Both the position numbers and the translations under genes were made by a program. 21,012 bases of DNA from an uncultured Eubacteriales bacterium (lineage in GTDB: Bacteria; Bacillota; Clostridia; Christensenellales; CAG-138), in the NCBI GenBank assembly GCA_900550525.1, contig URSN01000021.1:1-21012 (forward strand). The letters run 5' to 3'. Position 1 is the first letter of the stretch. Every line of letters begins with the position of its first letter. Shown piece after piece: positions 1-6,787 of this stretch. The notes under the pieces are model-generated. The model ran no database searches and was not told the origin of the DNA. It saw nothing but the letters and a program-made list of their open reading frames with translations.

Positions 1-127
1 GGAGCTTGAGGGTTGGCGCGGCGTAGTGCTGGGAGAGATAGGCGCGCGCCGTGGTCACGGAGGAGCCGCCGCGCGGGCCATGCTGGTCACGGTAAACCAG
101 GGCGCGGCGGAGCATCTCGTGGGCCAC
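1..127 (-). CDS. Partial protein with AraC-like helix-turn-helix start (runs off left edge)
   Basis: Reading leftward, a frame different from that of ppaC stays open to the window edge. Its last visible residues, VTTARAYLSQHYAAPTLKL, resemble the start of an AraC/YesN-type DNA-binding domain (a helix with A..Y...HY followed by a hydrophobic L.L and normally an 'edvA' helix). The start is uncertain: GTG at 127 or ATG at 115 are both possible. Neither has an ideally spaced ribosome binding site, although a GAGGA lies about 13 bases before the ATG. The frame remains open upstream into the ppaC 3' end without a better start. It follows ppaC (stop at 192) on the same strand with no terminator between, so co-transcription is likely. 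It could be a small stand-alone regulator, a remnant of a larger one, or an unrelated protein; only about 40 residues are visible. Confidence 0.35.
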   Translation of the reverse strand, partial: MAHEMLRRALVYRDQHGPRGGSSVTTARAYLSQHYAAPTLKL

Positions 128-191
128 ATCCTCGCGCGTTCCGTCGGCCGATTGGCGGTTGCGCTGCGGGGCGGGGTCGCCGCCGGGGGCG

Positions 192-1802
192 TCAGCCCCA
201 CAGCAGCGAGAGCGCGGGCACGACCTGCTTCTTGCGCGAGATGACGCCCGGCAGGAACGCGCCGTGGTCCACAAAGCGCACGTTGAACGCCTGCTCGACC
301 GATTCCACGTTCCCCACGCCCAGCAGCTCCGTGCCGCCGCGCAGCACGTCGGTGAGCATGAACAGGAGCGTGTCGTACCCCTTCTCCTGCTGCTCGCGCG
401 CCATGACGGCCAGCAGCTCGCCGCGCCGGTCGCGGATGTCGAGCGAGTCGAGGCAGGTGACCTGCCCGATGCCGAGGAAGTGCCCCGCGATCTGGAACTG
501 CTTGAAATCGGAGAACAGCAGCTCCTCCGGCGTGTGGCCGCCCGCGGCGGAGACGGAGAAGATCTCCTGCCCCAGCGCCTCGAGGGAGAGGCCGGCGCGG
601 CGCGCCATGCGCTCGGCCATGACGCGGTCCTTGTCGGTGCTGGTGGGCGAGCGGAACAGGATCGTATCGGCGATGATGCCGGCCGCCAGCAGGCCCGCGA
701 GCTTCGGGCTGGGCATGACGCCGCGCTCCTGGAACATGGAGGTGACGATCGTGCAGGTGCTGCCCACGGGCTCGTTGCGCATGTAGACCGGGCCGGCGGT
801 CTGCACGTCCGCCAGGCGGTGGTGGTCGATGATCTCCATGCTCTCCGCCTGCTCGAGGCCGGGGACGGCCTGCGCCGTCTCGTTGTGGTCACCGCGCACG
901 ACGCGCTTGCGGTTGGGCCGGAGCAGGTGGTAGCGCGACAGCGTGCCCACGACGCGGCCCTCCCCGTCGAGCACGGGGTAGCTGCGGTAGCGCGTGCGCA
1001 GCGTGATCTCGCGCACGTCGTCGAGGAAGTCGTCCAGGTGGAAGGCGACCACGTCCTCGTGCTGGCACAGGCCGGATACGGGCACGGACTGGATGATCAG
1101 CCGCGCGGCGCGGTAGGCGTCAAACGGCGTGGAGATCACGCACGTGCTGCCCGCGGCCGCGGCGAGCGCCCGGTCCACCGGCGCCTCGCACACGACCACG
1201 CACGACGCGCCCGCCTCCGTCGCGGCGCGCAGCACGTCCGGCTGGTCGCCGCAGAGCACGATCGCCCCGCGCGGGATCTGCCGCCCCTCGCCGCCCGGCA
1301 GCGCGACGACCAGTTCGCCGGAGAGCTCCTCCGGCTGCGCGCCGGCGCCATAGAGCTGGCCGTCCAGGCTCGAGAGCAGGTTGAACAGCGGGATGCCCGC
1401 CGCCGCCGCGTCCGAGCCGAAGCGCGTCTCGTAGGCCGCGATGTCCGACGTGGTCAGCATGCCGAACAGGCGGCCGTCCTCCGTGGCGACGGGCATGGAC
1501 TCGATGTGCCGCCCCTCGTCCTGCATCAGCGCCCAGGCGTGGTGCACCGTCACCGCCTGCGAGAGCACCGGCGGCGTGTCAAAGTCCAGGTCGCGCACCT
1601 GCGTGCGCACCGTGCGCAGCAGCGGCGGCGGCGCAAAGCCGAACTTGTCGAGCACCAGCTGCGTCTGGTCGCTGATGCCGCCGATGCGCGCGGCCGTGTA
1701 CGCCCGGTCCCCCAGCGCGTTGCGCAGCGAGGCGTAGGCGATGGCCGCGACGATGGAGTCGGTATCCGGGTTGCGGTGCCCGGTGACATAGATGGGTTCC
1801 AT
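192..1802 (-). CDS. ppaC: Manganese-dependent inorganic pyrophosphatase, family II, with CBS and DRTGG regulatory insert
   Basis: The product is 536 residues and would hydrolyse pyrophosphate to two phosphates in the cytoplasm. The DHH phosphoesterase motifs are intact: GHRNPDTDS at residues 8-16 (metal ligands H9, D13, D15), GDHNE near 304-308, IIDHH at 325-328 and an acidic site in GIIADT near 379. The C-terminal DHHA2 domain ends with the substrate-binding SRKKQVVP at 522-529. Between the motifs lies an insert of about 230 residues: a CBS motif (about 75-125), a DRTGG-like part (about 140-235) and a second CBS motif (about 240-295). Such inserts make family members about 540 residues long instead of about 310 and bind adenine nucleotides that tune activity. 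The start at 1802 is chosen because AGGGGGA precedes it and the protein begins directly before the first metal motif; an upstream extension to 1982 would run through the promoter region. Confidence 0.95.
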   Translation of the reverse strand: MEPIYVTGHRNPDTDSIVAAIAYASLRNALGDRAYTAARIGGISDQTQLVLDKFGFAPPPLLRTVRTQVRDLDFDTPPVLSQAVTVHHAWALMQDEGRHIESMPVATEDGRLFGMLTTSDIAAYETRFGSDAAAAGIPLFNLLSSLDGQLYGAGAQPEELSGELVVALPGGEGRQIPRGAIVLCGDQPDVLRAATEAGASCVVVCEAPVDRALAAAAGSTCVISTPFDAYRAARLIIQSVPVSGLCQHEDVVAFHLDDFLDDVREITLRTRYRSYPVLDGEGRVVGTLSRYHLLRPNRKRVVRGDHNETAQAVPGLEQAESMEIIDHHRLADVQTAGPVYMRNEPVGSTCTIVTSMFQERGVMPSPKLAGLLAAGIIADTILFRSPTSTDKDRVMAERMARRAGLSLEALGQEIFSVSAAGGHTPEELLFSDFKQFQIAGHFLGIGQVTCLDSLDIRDRRGELLAVMAREQQEKGYDTLLFMLTDVLRGGTELLGVGNVESVEQAFNVRFVDHGAFLPGVISRKKQVVPALSLLWG

Positions 1803-1875
1803 GGTTCCCCCTGTCCGCCCGTCCGCCCGCGCGGGGACGCCCCGGCGCGGGAAGGCGGGCCGAATATAATCGGTT

Positions 1876-1907
1876 TTTACGATAACAAATGATTTGTTAT
1901 CGGTAAA
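1876..1907 (-). promoter_or_regulatory. Operator-like palindrome overlapping the likely ppaC promoter
   Basis: Plus-strand arms GATAACAAAT (1881-1890) and ATTTGTTATC (1892-1901) are perfect inverted repeats around one base. They extend outward with TTTAC (1876-1880) and GTAAA (1903-1907) after a one-base bulge. This AT-rich island stands out in GC-rich surroundings. On the minus strand TTTACC (1907-1902), a 17-base spacer and TATCGT (1884-1879) could form a promoter; TATATT at 1868-1863 is an alternative -10. Either way the palindrome overlaps the polymerase site, as expected of a repressor operator. It loosely resembles Fur-family boxes (GATAAT...ATTATC), but the regulator is unknown. It is not followed by a T-run on either strand, so it is unlikely to be a terminator. 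Confidence 0.55.
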
Positions 1908-2062
1908 CAGCGCGTCTACGCCTGTTATTGTACTCCAGAATCGCCCGCGGCGCAAGCCCTGGGAGGGCGGAAAAACCGGCAAAGGCGGGCGGCGGGAACG
2001 GCGGGGCGCGCGCGGCGGGCGGCGGCAGCGGCGGGCCGCAGCCGGGGACTCGGCGCGGGGGG

Positions 2063-2092
2063 TTGACAGGCGTGGCGGGGGTGTGGTATAGT
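2063..2092 (+). promoter_or_regulatory. Promoter of the T-box/metNIQ transcript
   Basis: TTGACA (2063-2068) and TATAGT (2087-2092) are separated by 18 bases, a near-consensus vegetative sigma-A promoter. Transcription should start near 2099, just before the T-box stem I. Confidence 0.85.
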
Positions 2093-2098
2093 GTCGGG

Positions 2099-2406
2099 GA
2101 ATTGTATAGCGTCAAAAAGGCGATGAAGGAAAGAGTAGGCGCTTGCCTGCCGCCAAGAGAGCCCCGGGCTGGTGGAACGGGGCGGGCGGGAAGCGGCCGA
2201 ACATGGCTCCGGAGCCGCGCACCGACCGCCGGCCTGGCCGGCATAGGCTGCGACGGGCGCGCCCGTTACAGCGCCGGGGTATCGCGGGCGGTTTGCCGCG
2301 CCGTACTCCATGAGGCGTCCGCCGCGAGGCGGCCGCAAAGCAGGGTGGCACCGCGGACGGCATGGCTGTCTCGCCCCTGATGATGGTTCATCAGGGGCGT
2401 TTTTTT
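2099..2406 (+). promoter_or_regulatory. T-box leader (tRNA-sensing riboswitch), probably methionine-specific
   Basis: The leader carries the diagnostic T-box sequence AGGGTGGCACCGCGG at 2342-2356, which pairs with the 3' end of uncharged tRNA, followed by a terminator. Stem I elements are recognisable: GATGAAGGAAAGAGTA near 2122-2136, AGAGAG at 2156-2161 and the apical GGCTGGTGGAA near 2168-2177. The 3' side of the specifier loop reads GAACATGG, so the specifier codon is probably ATG at 2203-2205. The Met assignment is an inference supported by the methionine transporter downstream; a one-base shift would give CAT (His). When tRNA-Met is uncharged the antiterminator forms and metNIQ is transcribed. 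The leader is about 300 nt, normal for the family. Confidence 0.93.
2372..2406 (+). terminator. Intrinsic terminator of the T-box leader
   Basis: A 12-bp perfect stem, CGCCCCTGATGA (2372-2383) with TCATCAGGGGCG (2388-2399), closes a 4-base loop and is followed by seven T (2400-2406). The 5' arm overlaps the region that would pair with AGGG of the T-box sequence in the alternative antiterminator. Confidence 0.95.
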
Positions 2407-2441
2407 GTGGTTTTTACGGGAAGGAGGCCGGAGGATACGGC

Positions 2442-3449
2442 ATGGAAAGCAAACCGATCATTGAGATCCGGGGGCTGAGCAAGACGTTCGGCGCGGGCGA
2501 GGGCGCGGTGACGGCGCTCTCGGACATCGACCTGACGATCGAGCGGGGCGAGATCTTCGGCATCATCGGCCTCTCGGGCGCGGGCAAGAGCACGCTGGTC
2601 AGGTGCATCAACCTGCTCGAGCGGCCGACGGCCGGCACGGTCGTCGTGGACGGGGCGGACATGACGGCGCTCACCGAGGCGCAGCTCAGGCAGGCGCGCC
2701 GCTCCATCGGCATGATCTTCCAGGGCTTCAACCTGCTCATGCAGCGCACGGCGGAGGAGAACATCTGCTTCCCGCTGCTGCTGGCCGGCACGCCGCGGCG
2801 CGAGGCGAAGCGCCGCGCGGCGGAGCTGCTGGAGATCGTCGGCCTTGCCGAGCGCGCCGGCGCGTACCCGGCGCAGCTCTCCGGCGGACAGAAGCAGCGC
2901 GTGGCCATCGCGCGCGCGCTGGCGACAAACCCGAAGGTCCTGCTGTGCGACGAGGCGACCAGCGCCCTCGACCCGACGACCACGCAGTCCATCCTCGCGC
3001 TGATCAAGCAGCTCAACCGCACGCTCGGCGTGACGGTGCTGGTCATCACGCACGAGATGCGCGTGGTGGAGCAGATCTGCTCGCGCGTGGCCATCATCAG
3101 CGAGAGCCGCATCAGCGAGATCGGCGCGGTGGAGGAGGTGTTCCGCCGGCCGAAGACGGACGCGGCGCGCAAGCTGCTCTTCCCGCAGGGCGGGCATACG
3201 GAGCCGTTCCGCATGGGCGGGCCGCTCTACCGCATCGTGTTCGACGGCAGCAGCGCCGACCGGCCGGTCGTCGCGGACATGATCCTGCGCTGCGGCACGC
3301 CGGTGAACATCGCCTTTGCGGACACGAAGATCATCGACGGCCGCATCTACGGGCAGATGCTGCTGCAATTCCCGGAGGACGAGGCCGCCACGGCCCACAT
3401 GCTCGCCTATCTGGACGGCGAGTCCATCGGCTACGAGGAGGTGCGCTGA
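2442..3449 (+). CDS. metN: Methionine ABC transporter ATP-binding protein with NIL domain
   Basis: The product is a 335-residue cytoplasmic ATPase that powers methionine uptake with MetI and MetQ. It has Walker A GLSGAGKST (43-51), a Q-loop glutamine in IFQGF (near 94), ABC signature LSGGQKQR (146-153), Walker B VLLCDEATSALD (166-177, catalytic E171) and the H-loop histidine in VITHE (204). The C-terminal 75-80 residues form a NIL (ACT-like) domain, which in characterised MetN proteins binds methionine and inhibits transport when cytoplasmic methionine is high. The start at 2442 has GGAGG nine bases upstream; in-frame starts further up would lie inside the T-box leader. It is the first gene of a three-gene operon, with metI one base after its stop codon. 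Confidence 0.97.
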   Translation: MESKPIIEIRGLSKTFGAGEGAVTALSDIDLTIERGEIFGIIGLSGAGKSTLVRCINLLERPTAGTVVVDGADMTALTEAQLRQARRSIGMIFQGFNLLMQRTAEENICFPLLLAGTPRREAKRRAAELLEIVGLAERAGAYPAQLSGGQKQRVAIARALATNPKVLLCDEATSALDPTTTQSILALIKQLNRTLGVTVLVITHEMRVVEQICSRVAIISESRISEIGAVEEVFRRPKTDAARKLLFPQGGHTEPFRMGGPLYRIVFDGSSADRPVVADMILRCGTPVNIAFADTKIIDGRIYGQMLLQFPEDEAATAHMLAYLDGESIGYEEVR

Positions 3450-3450
3450 C

Positions 3451-4113
3451 ATGTTTACGCCCGAAATGCTCCTGCTCATGGGCGAGGCCCTGCTGGAGAC
3501 GCTGTTCATGACGCTCGTATCGGCGGCGCTGGCCTATGTGCTCGGGCTGCCGCTGGGCGTCGTGCTCGTGGTGACGGACGCCGACGGCGTGCGGCCGCAC
3601 GCGGCGCTCAACCGCGTGCTGGGCACGATCGTCAACGCGCTGCGCTCGGTGCCGTTCCTCATCCTGCTGTTCACCGTCATCCCGGTGACGCGCTTCATCG
3701 CCGGCACGACCGTCGGCGCGGGGGCGACCATCGTGCCGCTGACCATCGCGGCGGCGCCGTTCGTCGCGCGCATGGTGGAGGGCTCGCTCAAGGAGGTGGA
3801 CCGGGGCGTAATCGAAGCGTCCCTGTCCATGGGCGCGTCCGTGCCGCAGCTGGTGTGGCGCGTGCTGCTGCCCGAGGCGCTGCCCTCGCTCATCAACGGC
3901 GCGGCCATCGCCACGACGACGCTGCTGGGCTATTCGGCCATGGCCGGCATCTGCGGCGGCGGCGGCCTCGGCGCCATCGCCATCAACTACGGGTACTACC
4001 GCGGCGAGACGGACGTGATGCTCGTCATGGTCGTCATCCTCATCCTCGTGGTGCAGGCGTTCCAGTTCATCGGCGAGCGCACCATGCGCCGCGTGGACAG
4101 GCGCATCCGCTGA
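3451..4113 (+). CDS. metI: Methionine ABC transporter permease
   Basis: The product is a 220-residue integral membrane protein, the usual MetI size, with about five hydrophobic helices starting at residues 15-40. The cytoplasmic coupling (EAA) loop is visible as EASLSMGASVPQLVWRVLLP, the contact for MetN. The ATG follows the metN stop by one base and its ribosome binding site (GAGGAGGTGC) lies inside the metN 3' end, so the two are probably translationally coupled. It forms the transmembrane channel of the MetNIQ importer. No anomalies were seen. Confidence 0.96.
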   Translation: MFTPEMLLLMGEALLETLFMTLVSAALAYVLGLPLGVVLVVTDADGVRPHAALNRVLGTIVNALRSVPFLILLFTVIPVTRFIAGTTVGAGATIVPLTIAAAPFVARMVEGSLKEVDRGVIEASLSMGASVPQLVWRVLLPEALPSLINGAAIATTTLLGYSAMAGICGGGGLGAIAINYGYYRGETDVMLVMVVILILVVQAFQFIGERTMRRVDRRIR

Positions 4114-4183
4114 ACATCCCCCTTGCGGCCCCGCGCCGCGGAAACCATACCTGCGACAAAAAACAGAATGGAGGAATACTGTC

Positions 4184-4984
4184 ATGAAAAAACTCATCGC
4201 CATCGCGCTCTGCCTCGCGCTCGCGCTGCCGTTTGCCGGCTGCGGGGCCGAGCCCCAGACGCTCCGGGTCGGCGCCAGCGCCACCCCGCACGCCGAGATC
4301 CTCGCCGTCGCCAAGGATATCCTGGCCGAGGAGGGCATCGAGCTCGAGATCATCGAGTTTGCCGATTACGTCATCCCGAACACGAGTCTCGAAAGCGGCG
4401 ACCTCGACGCCAACTACTTCCAGCACAAGCCCTACATGGACGATTTCAACGTCGGCCACGATACGCACCTGGTCTCCGTCGCGGCCATCCACTATGAGCC
4501 GTTCGGCATCTATGCCGGCCGGACCGCGTCCATCGACGCGCTCGCCGACGGCGCGACCATCTCCGTCCCCAACGACGGCACGAACGAGGCGCGCGCGCTG
4601 ATGCTGCTCGAATCGCAGGGGCTCATCACCCTCAGCGAGGACGCCGGCTTTGACGCGACCGTGCTCGACATCGCGGAGAACCCGAAGAACCTGAACATCG
4701 TCGAGATGGAGGCCGCGCAGCTCACCATCTCCCTGCCCGACGTCGATCTGGCCGTCATCAACGGCAACTACGCGCTCCAGGCCGGGCTCAACGCCATGAC
4801 CGACGCGCTCGTGACCGAGGACCCCAACAGCGACGCGGCGCAGACCTACGCCAACATCGTCGCCGTCAAGGAGGGCAGCGAGAACGATGAGCGCATCCAG
4901 AAGCTCGTCGCCGCGCTGCAAAGCGATGAGGTGCGCGACTTCATCACCAACACCTACTCCGGCGCCGTGCTGCCCGTGTTCTGA
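4184..4984 (+). CDS. metQ: Methionine-binding lipoprotein (NlpA/MetQ family)
   Basis: The product is 266 residues with a lipoprotein signal peptide: MKK, a hydrophobic stretch and the lipobox FAGC, giving a lipidated cysteine at residue 20. It would be anchored outside the membrane and capture methionine for MetNI. The NlpA fold is recognisable from LRVGASATPHAEIL after the signal, NYFQHKPYMDDF, the ISVPNDGTNEARALMLL segment and DLAVINGNYALQAGL. The gene follows metI after 70 bases with AATGGAGGAATACTGTC before the ATG, a clear ribosome binding site. This completes the importer operon. D- versus L-methionine or methionine sulfoxide specificity cannot be read from the sequence. Confidence 0.96.
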   Translation: MKKLIAIALCLALALPFAGCGAEPQTLRVGASATPHAEILAVAKDILAEEGIELEIIEFADYVIPNTSLESGDLDANYFQHKPYMDDFNVGHDTHLVSVAAIHYEPFGIYAGRTASIDALADGATISVPNDGTNEARALMLLESQGLITLSEDAGFDATVLDIAENPKNLNIVEMEAAQLTISLPDVDLAVINGNYALQAGLNAMTDALVTEDPNSDAAQTYANIVAVKEGSENDERIQKLVAALQSDEVRDFITNTYSGAVLPVF

Positions 4985-5007
4985 GCAGCCGCCAGTCCGG
5001 GAGAGGG

Positions 5008-5105
5008 GTTCTCCGTTCTTTCTTTTCTTTCGGGAAAAGAAAGAGGGGCGATTTCTGTTCTTTCTTTTCTTTCAGGAAAAGAAAAGAAAGAACCAAAGAA
5101 AAGAA
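5008..5105. repeat. Polypyrimidine/polypurine hairpin pair downstream of metQ
   Basis: Two similar units of about 43 bases follow each other. The second folds perfectly: GTTCTTTCTTTTCTTT (5057-5072), loop CAGGA, then AAAGAAAAGAAAGAAC (5078-5093), a 16-bp stem. The first (from 5015) has the same left arm but a shorter right arm (AAAAGAAAGAGG). Composition is unlike the GC-rich surroundings. Together with the 134-nt repeats that follow, they fill the 4985-5591 gap between genes. No gene is called here. Confidence 0.75.
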
Positions 5106-5177
5106 ACCTTAACGGGGAGGGGGATGAACGCAAACCAGCGGGCAGCCCTCTCCCATCATTTGTTTCCTGTTTTTCCC

Positions 5178-5219
5178 TGCGGGGCTTTTCTGAAAGAAAA
5201 GCCCCGCAAAATATTTTTT
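5178..5219 (+). terminator. Terminator-like hairpin, probably ending the metNIQ transcript
   Basis: TGCGGGGCTTTTCT (5178-5191) pairs perfectly with AGAAAAGCCCCGCA (5195-5208) around a 3-base loop, and AAATATTTTTT follows. It fits an intrinsic terminator for rightward transcription, though it lies about 190 bases after metQ. Its right arm is also the beginning of the first copy of the 134-nt repeat. Confidence 0.65.
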
Positions 5220-5461
5220 GCAGAAAAGGTAAGTTTCGCTGACGGGCGGGCGCGGCGGGCCAACCCAGGCGGGTTCCCGGCTTTCTTTTCTGGTTCTCTT
5301 TTCGCCTCCGGAAAGAAAAGAGAACGGAAGAAAAGCCCCGCAAAATATTTTTTGCAGAAAAGGTAAGTTTCGCTGACGGGCGGGCGCAGCGGGCCAACCC
5401 AAGCGGGTTCCCGGCTTTCTTTTCTGGTTCTCTTTTCTTTCTCCGGAAAGAAAAGAGAACG
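5201..5461. repeat. Two tandem copies of a ~134-nt hairpin-bearing repeat
   Basis: Copy 1 (5201-about 5326) and copy 2 (5335-about 5461) are nearly identical. Each begins GCCCCGCAAAATATTTTTTG, runs through AAGGTAAGTTTCGCTGACGG and a GGGCCAACCCA.GCGGGTTCC block, and ends in a hairpin. The copy 2 hairpin is a perfect 15-bp stem (5427-5441 with 5446-5460, loop TCCG). That of copy 1 is an 11-bp stem (5293-5303 with 5315-5325) with a one-base length difference. Differences between copies are few point changes (for example GCGGCGGG versus GCAGCGGG). Open frames across it are only repeat translations. It may belong to a dispersed intergenic repeat family; genome copy number cannot be seen here. Confidence 0.85.
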
Positions 5462-5514
5462 AAACAGAACAGAACAAATGAAACATAACGAAGCAGCGGG
5501 CGGGTATCGGGAGA

Positions 5515-5543
5515 TTGCGTGGGCGGGGCGGGTGTGGTACAAT
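5515..5543 (+). promoter_or_regulatory. Promoter of the flavin reductase-like gene
   Basis: TTGCGT (5515-5520), a 17-base spacer and TACAAT (5538-5543) form a good sigma-A type promoter. It places the start of transcription near 5550, about 40 bases before the ATG. Confidence 0.75.
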
Positions 5544-5591
5544 CGGGAAAAACGCGGGCCGCGCTGGCGGCGCGGGGAACGGAGGCAAGTG

Positions 5592-6092
5592 ATGGAAGGA
5601 TACCGGGAGCTGATGGGCGAGGCGTGCGCGCAGCTGCCAAAGGGCGCGTTCCTGATGGTGGAGGGCAACCCGATGACCATCGGCTGGGCGCAGTTCGGCG
5701 TGGTGTGGAGCAAGCCCGTGTGCACGGTGTTCGTGCGGCACAGCCGGCACACGCATGCGCTGCTGGAAAAGAGCGGCCGCTTCACCGTCAGCGTGCCTGC
5801 GCCGGGGACGATGGAGGAGGCGCTGGCCTACTGCGGCTCACATTCCGGACGCGACGGGGATAAGCGCGCCGCGTGCGGCCTGTCGCTGCTTGCGCCGCGC
5901 GCGGGCGGGGCGGCGCCGCTGGCCGGGTGCGCGATGCACTTTGAGTGCCGCGTGCTGTGCAGGGCGGCGTGCGACCCGGCGCTGCTGGAGGCCGGGCTGC
6001 GCGCGCATTATTACGGCGGGAATCAGGCTACGGCCGACGGCGACCCGCACACGCTCTACTTTGGCGAGATCCTCGCCGCCTATCGCGCATAA
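5592..6092 (+). CDS. Flavin reductase-like (flavoredoxin-type) FMN-binding protein
   Basis: The product is a 166-residue cytoplasmic protein. The N-terminal part (GAFLMVEGNPMTIGWAQFG, then WSKPVCTVFVR and the HTHALLEKSGRFTVSVP segment) matches the flavin reductase-like/flavoredoxin fold, in which a loop after the first strands binds FMN and the FTVSVP strand is typical. The C-terminus ends in HTLYFGEILAAY, where family members have a conserved H.l..GEI segment. Members transfer electrons or reduce flavin; the specific partner cannot be inferred. The start at 5592 has GGAGG about seven bases upstream and follows a good promoter. The gene is followed after 12 bases by a small FakA-like gene and shares its terminator, so the two form an operon. 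Confidence 0.85.
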   Translation: MEGYRELMGEACAQLPKGAFLMVEGNPMTIGWAQFGVVWSKPVCTVFVRHSRHTHALLEKSGRFTVSVPAPGTMEEALAYCGSHSGRDGDKRAACGLSLLAPRAGGAAPLAGCAMHFECRVLCRAACDPALLEAGLRAHYYGGNQATADGDPHTLYFGEILAAYRA

Positions 6093-6104
6093 AGGGGGAC
6101 GGCC

Positions 6105-6356
6105 ATGCTGGAATACCGGTACGATACGCAGCTGCTGATCGAGGGCGAGGGGCTGTCGGAGGACGCCATCGCCGCCCATATCACGGCGCACATCGCGGGC
6201 GACTGCCTGCTGTGCGTGGGGGATGAGACGCTCGTCAAGATCCATTTCCATACCAACGAGCCGTGGCAGGTGCTGGCCTACTGCGCCTCGCTCGGCGAGA
6301 TCTACGATGTGGTGATCGAGAACATGGAGCGCCAGGAGCGCGGCTTGCAGGGCTGA
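6105..6356 (+). CDS. Stand-alone FakA C-terminal-like domain protein
   Basis: The product is only 83 residues. It aligns by eye with the C-terminal region of FakA/DAK-type kinases (the DhaL-domain protein of the FakAB fatty acid kinase). There the pattern is YDTQFLLEG....ED.I...L, GDSLVVVGD, then LVKVHVHTNDPG.VL.YA...GE...I.IENM. Here these appear as YDTQLLIEG (6-14), GDCLLCVGDETLVKIHFHTN (32-51) and LAYCASLGEIYDVVIENM (57-74). The kinase (DhaL) domain is absent and there is no sign of it upstream, so the protein cannot itself be a FakA kinase. GGGGGAC precedes the ATG. It sits 12 bases after the flavin reductase gene and before a terminator, so it is a complete gene, not a truncation at an element boundary. 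Its role is unknown. Confidence 0.75.
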   Translation: MLEYRYDTQLLIEGEGLSEDAIAAHITAHIAGDCLLCVGDETLVKIHFHTNEPWQVLAYCASLGEIYDVVIENMERQERGLQG

Positions 6357-6387
6357 CGCAAACGGCGCGGAGGCAATGAGAATGGCA

Positions 6388-6427
6388 GGCGCGCGACCGC
6401 CGGATGCGGCGGCCGCGCGCCGTTTTT
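6388..6427 (+). terminator. Intrinsic terminator after the FakA-like gene
   Basis: GGCGCGCG (6388-6395) pairs with CGCGCGCC (6414-6421) and, after one mismatch, CCGCC (6397-6401) with GGCGG (6408-6412). Five T follow at 6423-6427. It ends the two-gene flavin reductase/FakA-like operon. Confidence 0.85.
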
Positions 6428-6565
6428 GCGCGCTGCCGCGGGACCTTCAGGGAAGCGCCGTGCGGACGCGGGAGGGGCCGTGCGGCGGCTGCGGGAGGGC
6501 GGGCGGATCCGCCGGGGCGAACGGCCAGGGCCCGCCGCCCATGGCCGCGTTTGCCGCAGCGCGCG

Positions 6566-6741
6566 CCCATGGCCGCGCGTTCGCAGCGTTCCTGTGCACG
6601 GCCGCCGCGGCGTGCGCAGTTCCGGCCGCGGCCGTGCGCGGCGGAGGGACGGGCTGGCGCTTCCCCACCCCACATCCCATGGCCGCGCGTTCGCGTCGTT
6701 TCTGTGCACGATTGCCGCAGGCGTACGCAGTTCCGGCCGCG
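6566..6741. repeat. Imperfect direct repeat in gene-free stretch 6428-6787
   Basis: About 65 bases at 6566-6630 recur at 6676-6741 with a period of 110. Both begin CCCATGGCCGCGCGTTCGC, contain CTGTGCACG and end in CGCAGTTCCGGCCGCG. A third, short partial copy (CCCATGGCCGCG) starts near 6538. No gene with a ribosome binding site and recognisable product was found in 6428-6787 on either strand. No terminator for metK was identified here. Confidence 0.6.
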
Positions 6742-6787
6742 CGTTCGCGGCGCTCAAATTCATACCGTGCGCAGGGCGGATTTGCGC

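Noticed and set aside
159..1892. Plus-strand open frame of more than 570 codons opposite ppaC
   Set aside because: It is the antisense shadow of ppaC in GC-rich DNA: low-complexity R/A/H/V-rich translation, no domain, and the minus strand has intact pyrophosphatase motifs.
2310..2441. Longer MetN start
   Set aside because: The extension would be encoded by the T-box antiterminator/terminator and lacks a ribosome binding site; the ATG at 2442 has a good one.
5201..5461. CRISPR array
   Set aside because: Only two units, 134 nt long and nearly identical along their whole length, with no unique spacers and no cas genes.
4954..5785. Three minus-strand open frames of about 210-230 codons across the repeat region
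   Set aside because: They translate the hairpins and the 134-nt repeats over and over, overlap the start of the flavin reductase gene and have no supported start.
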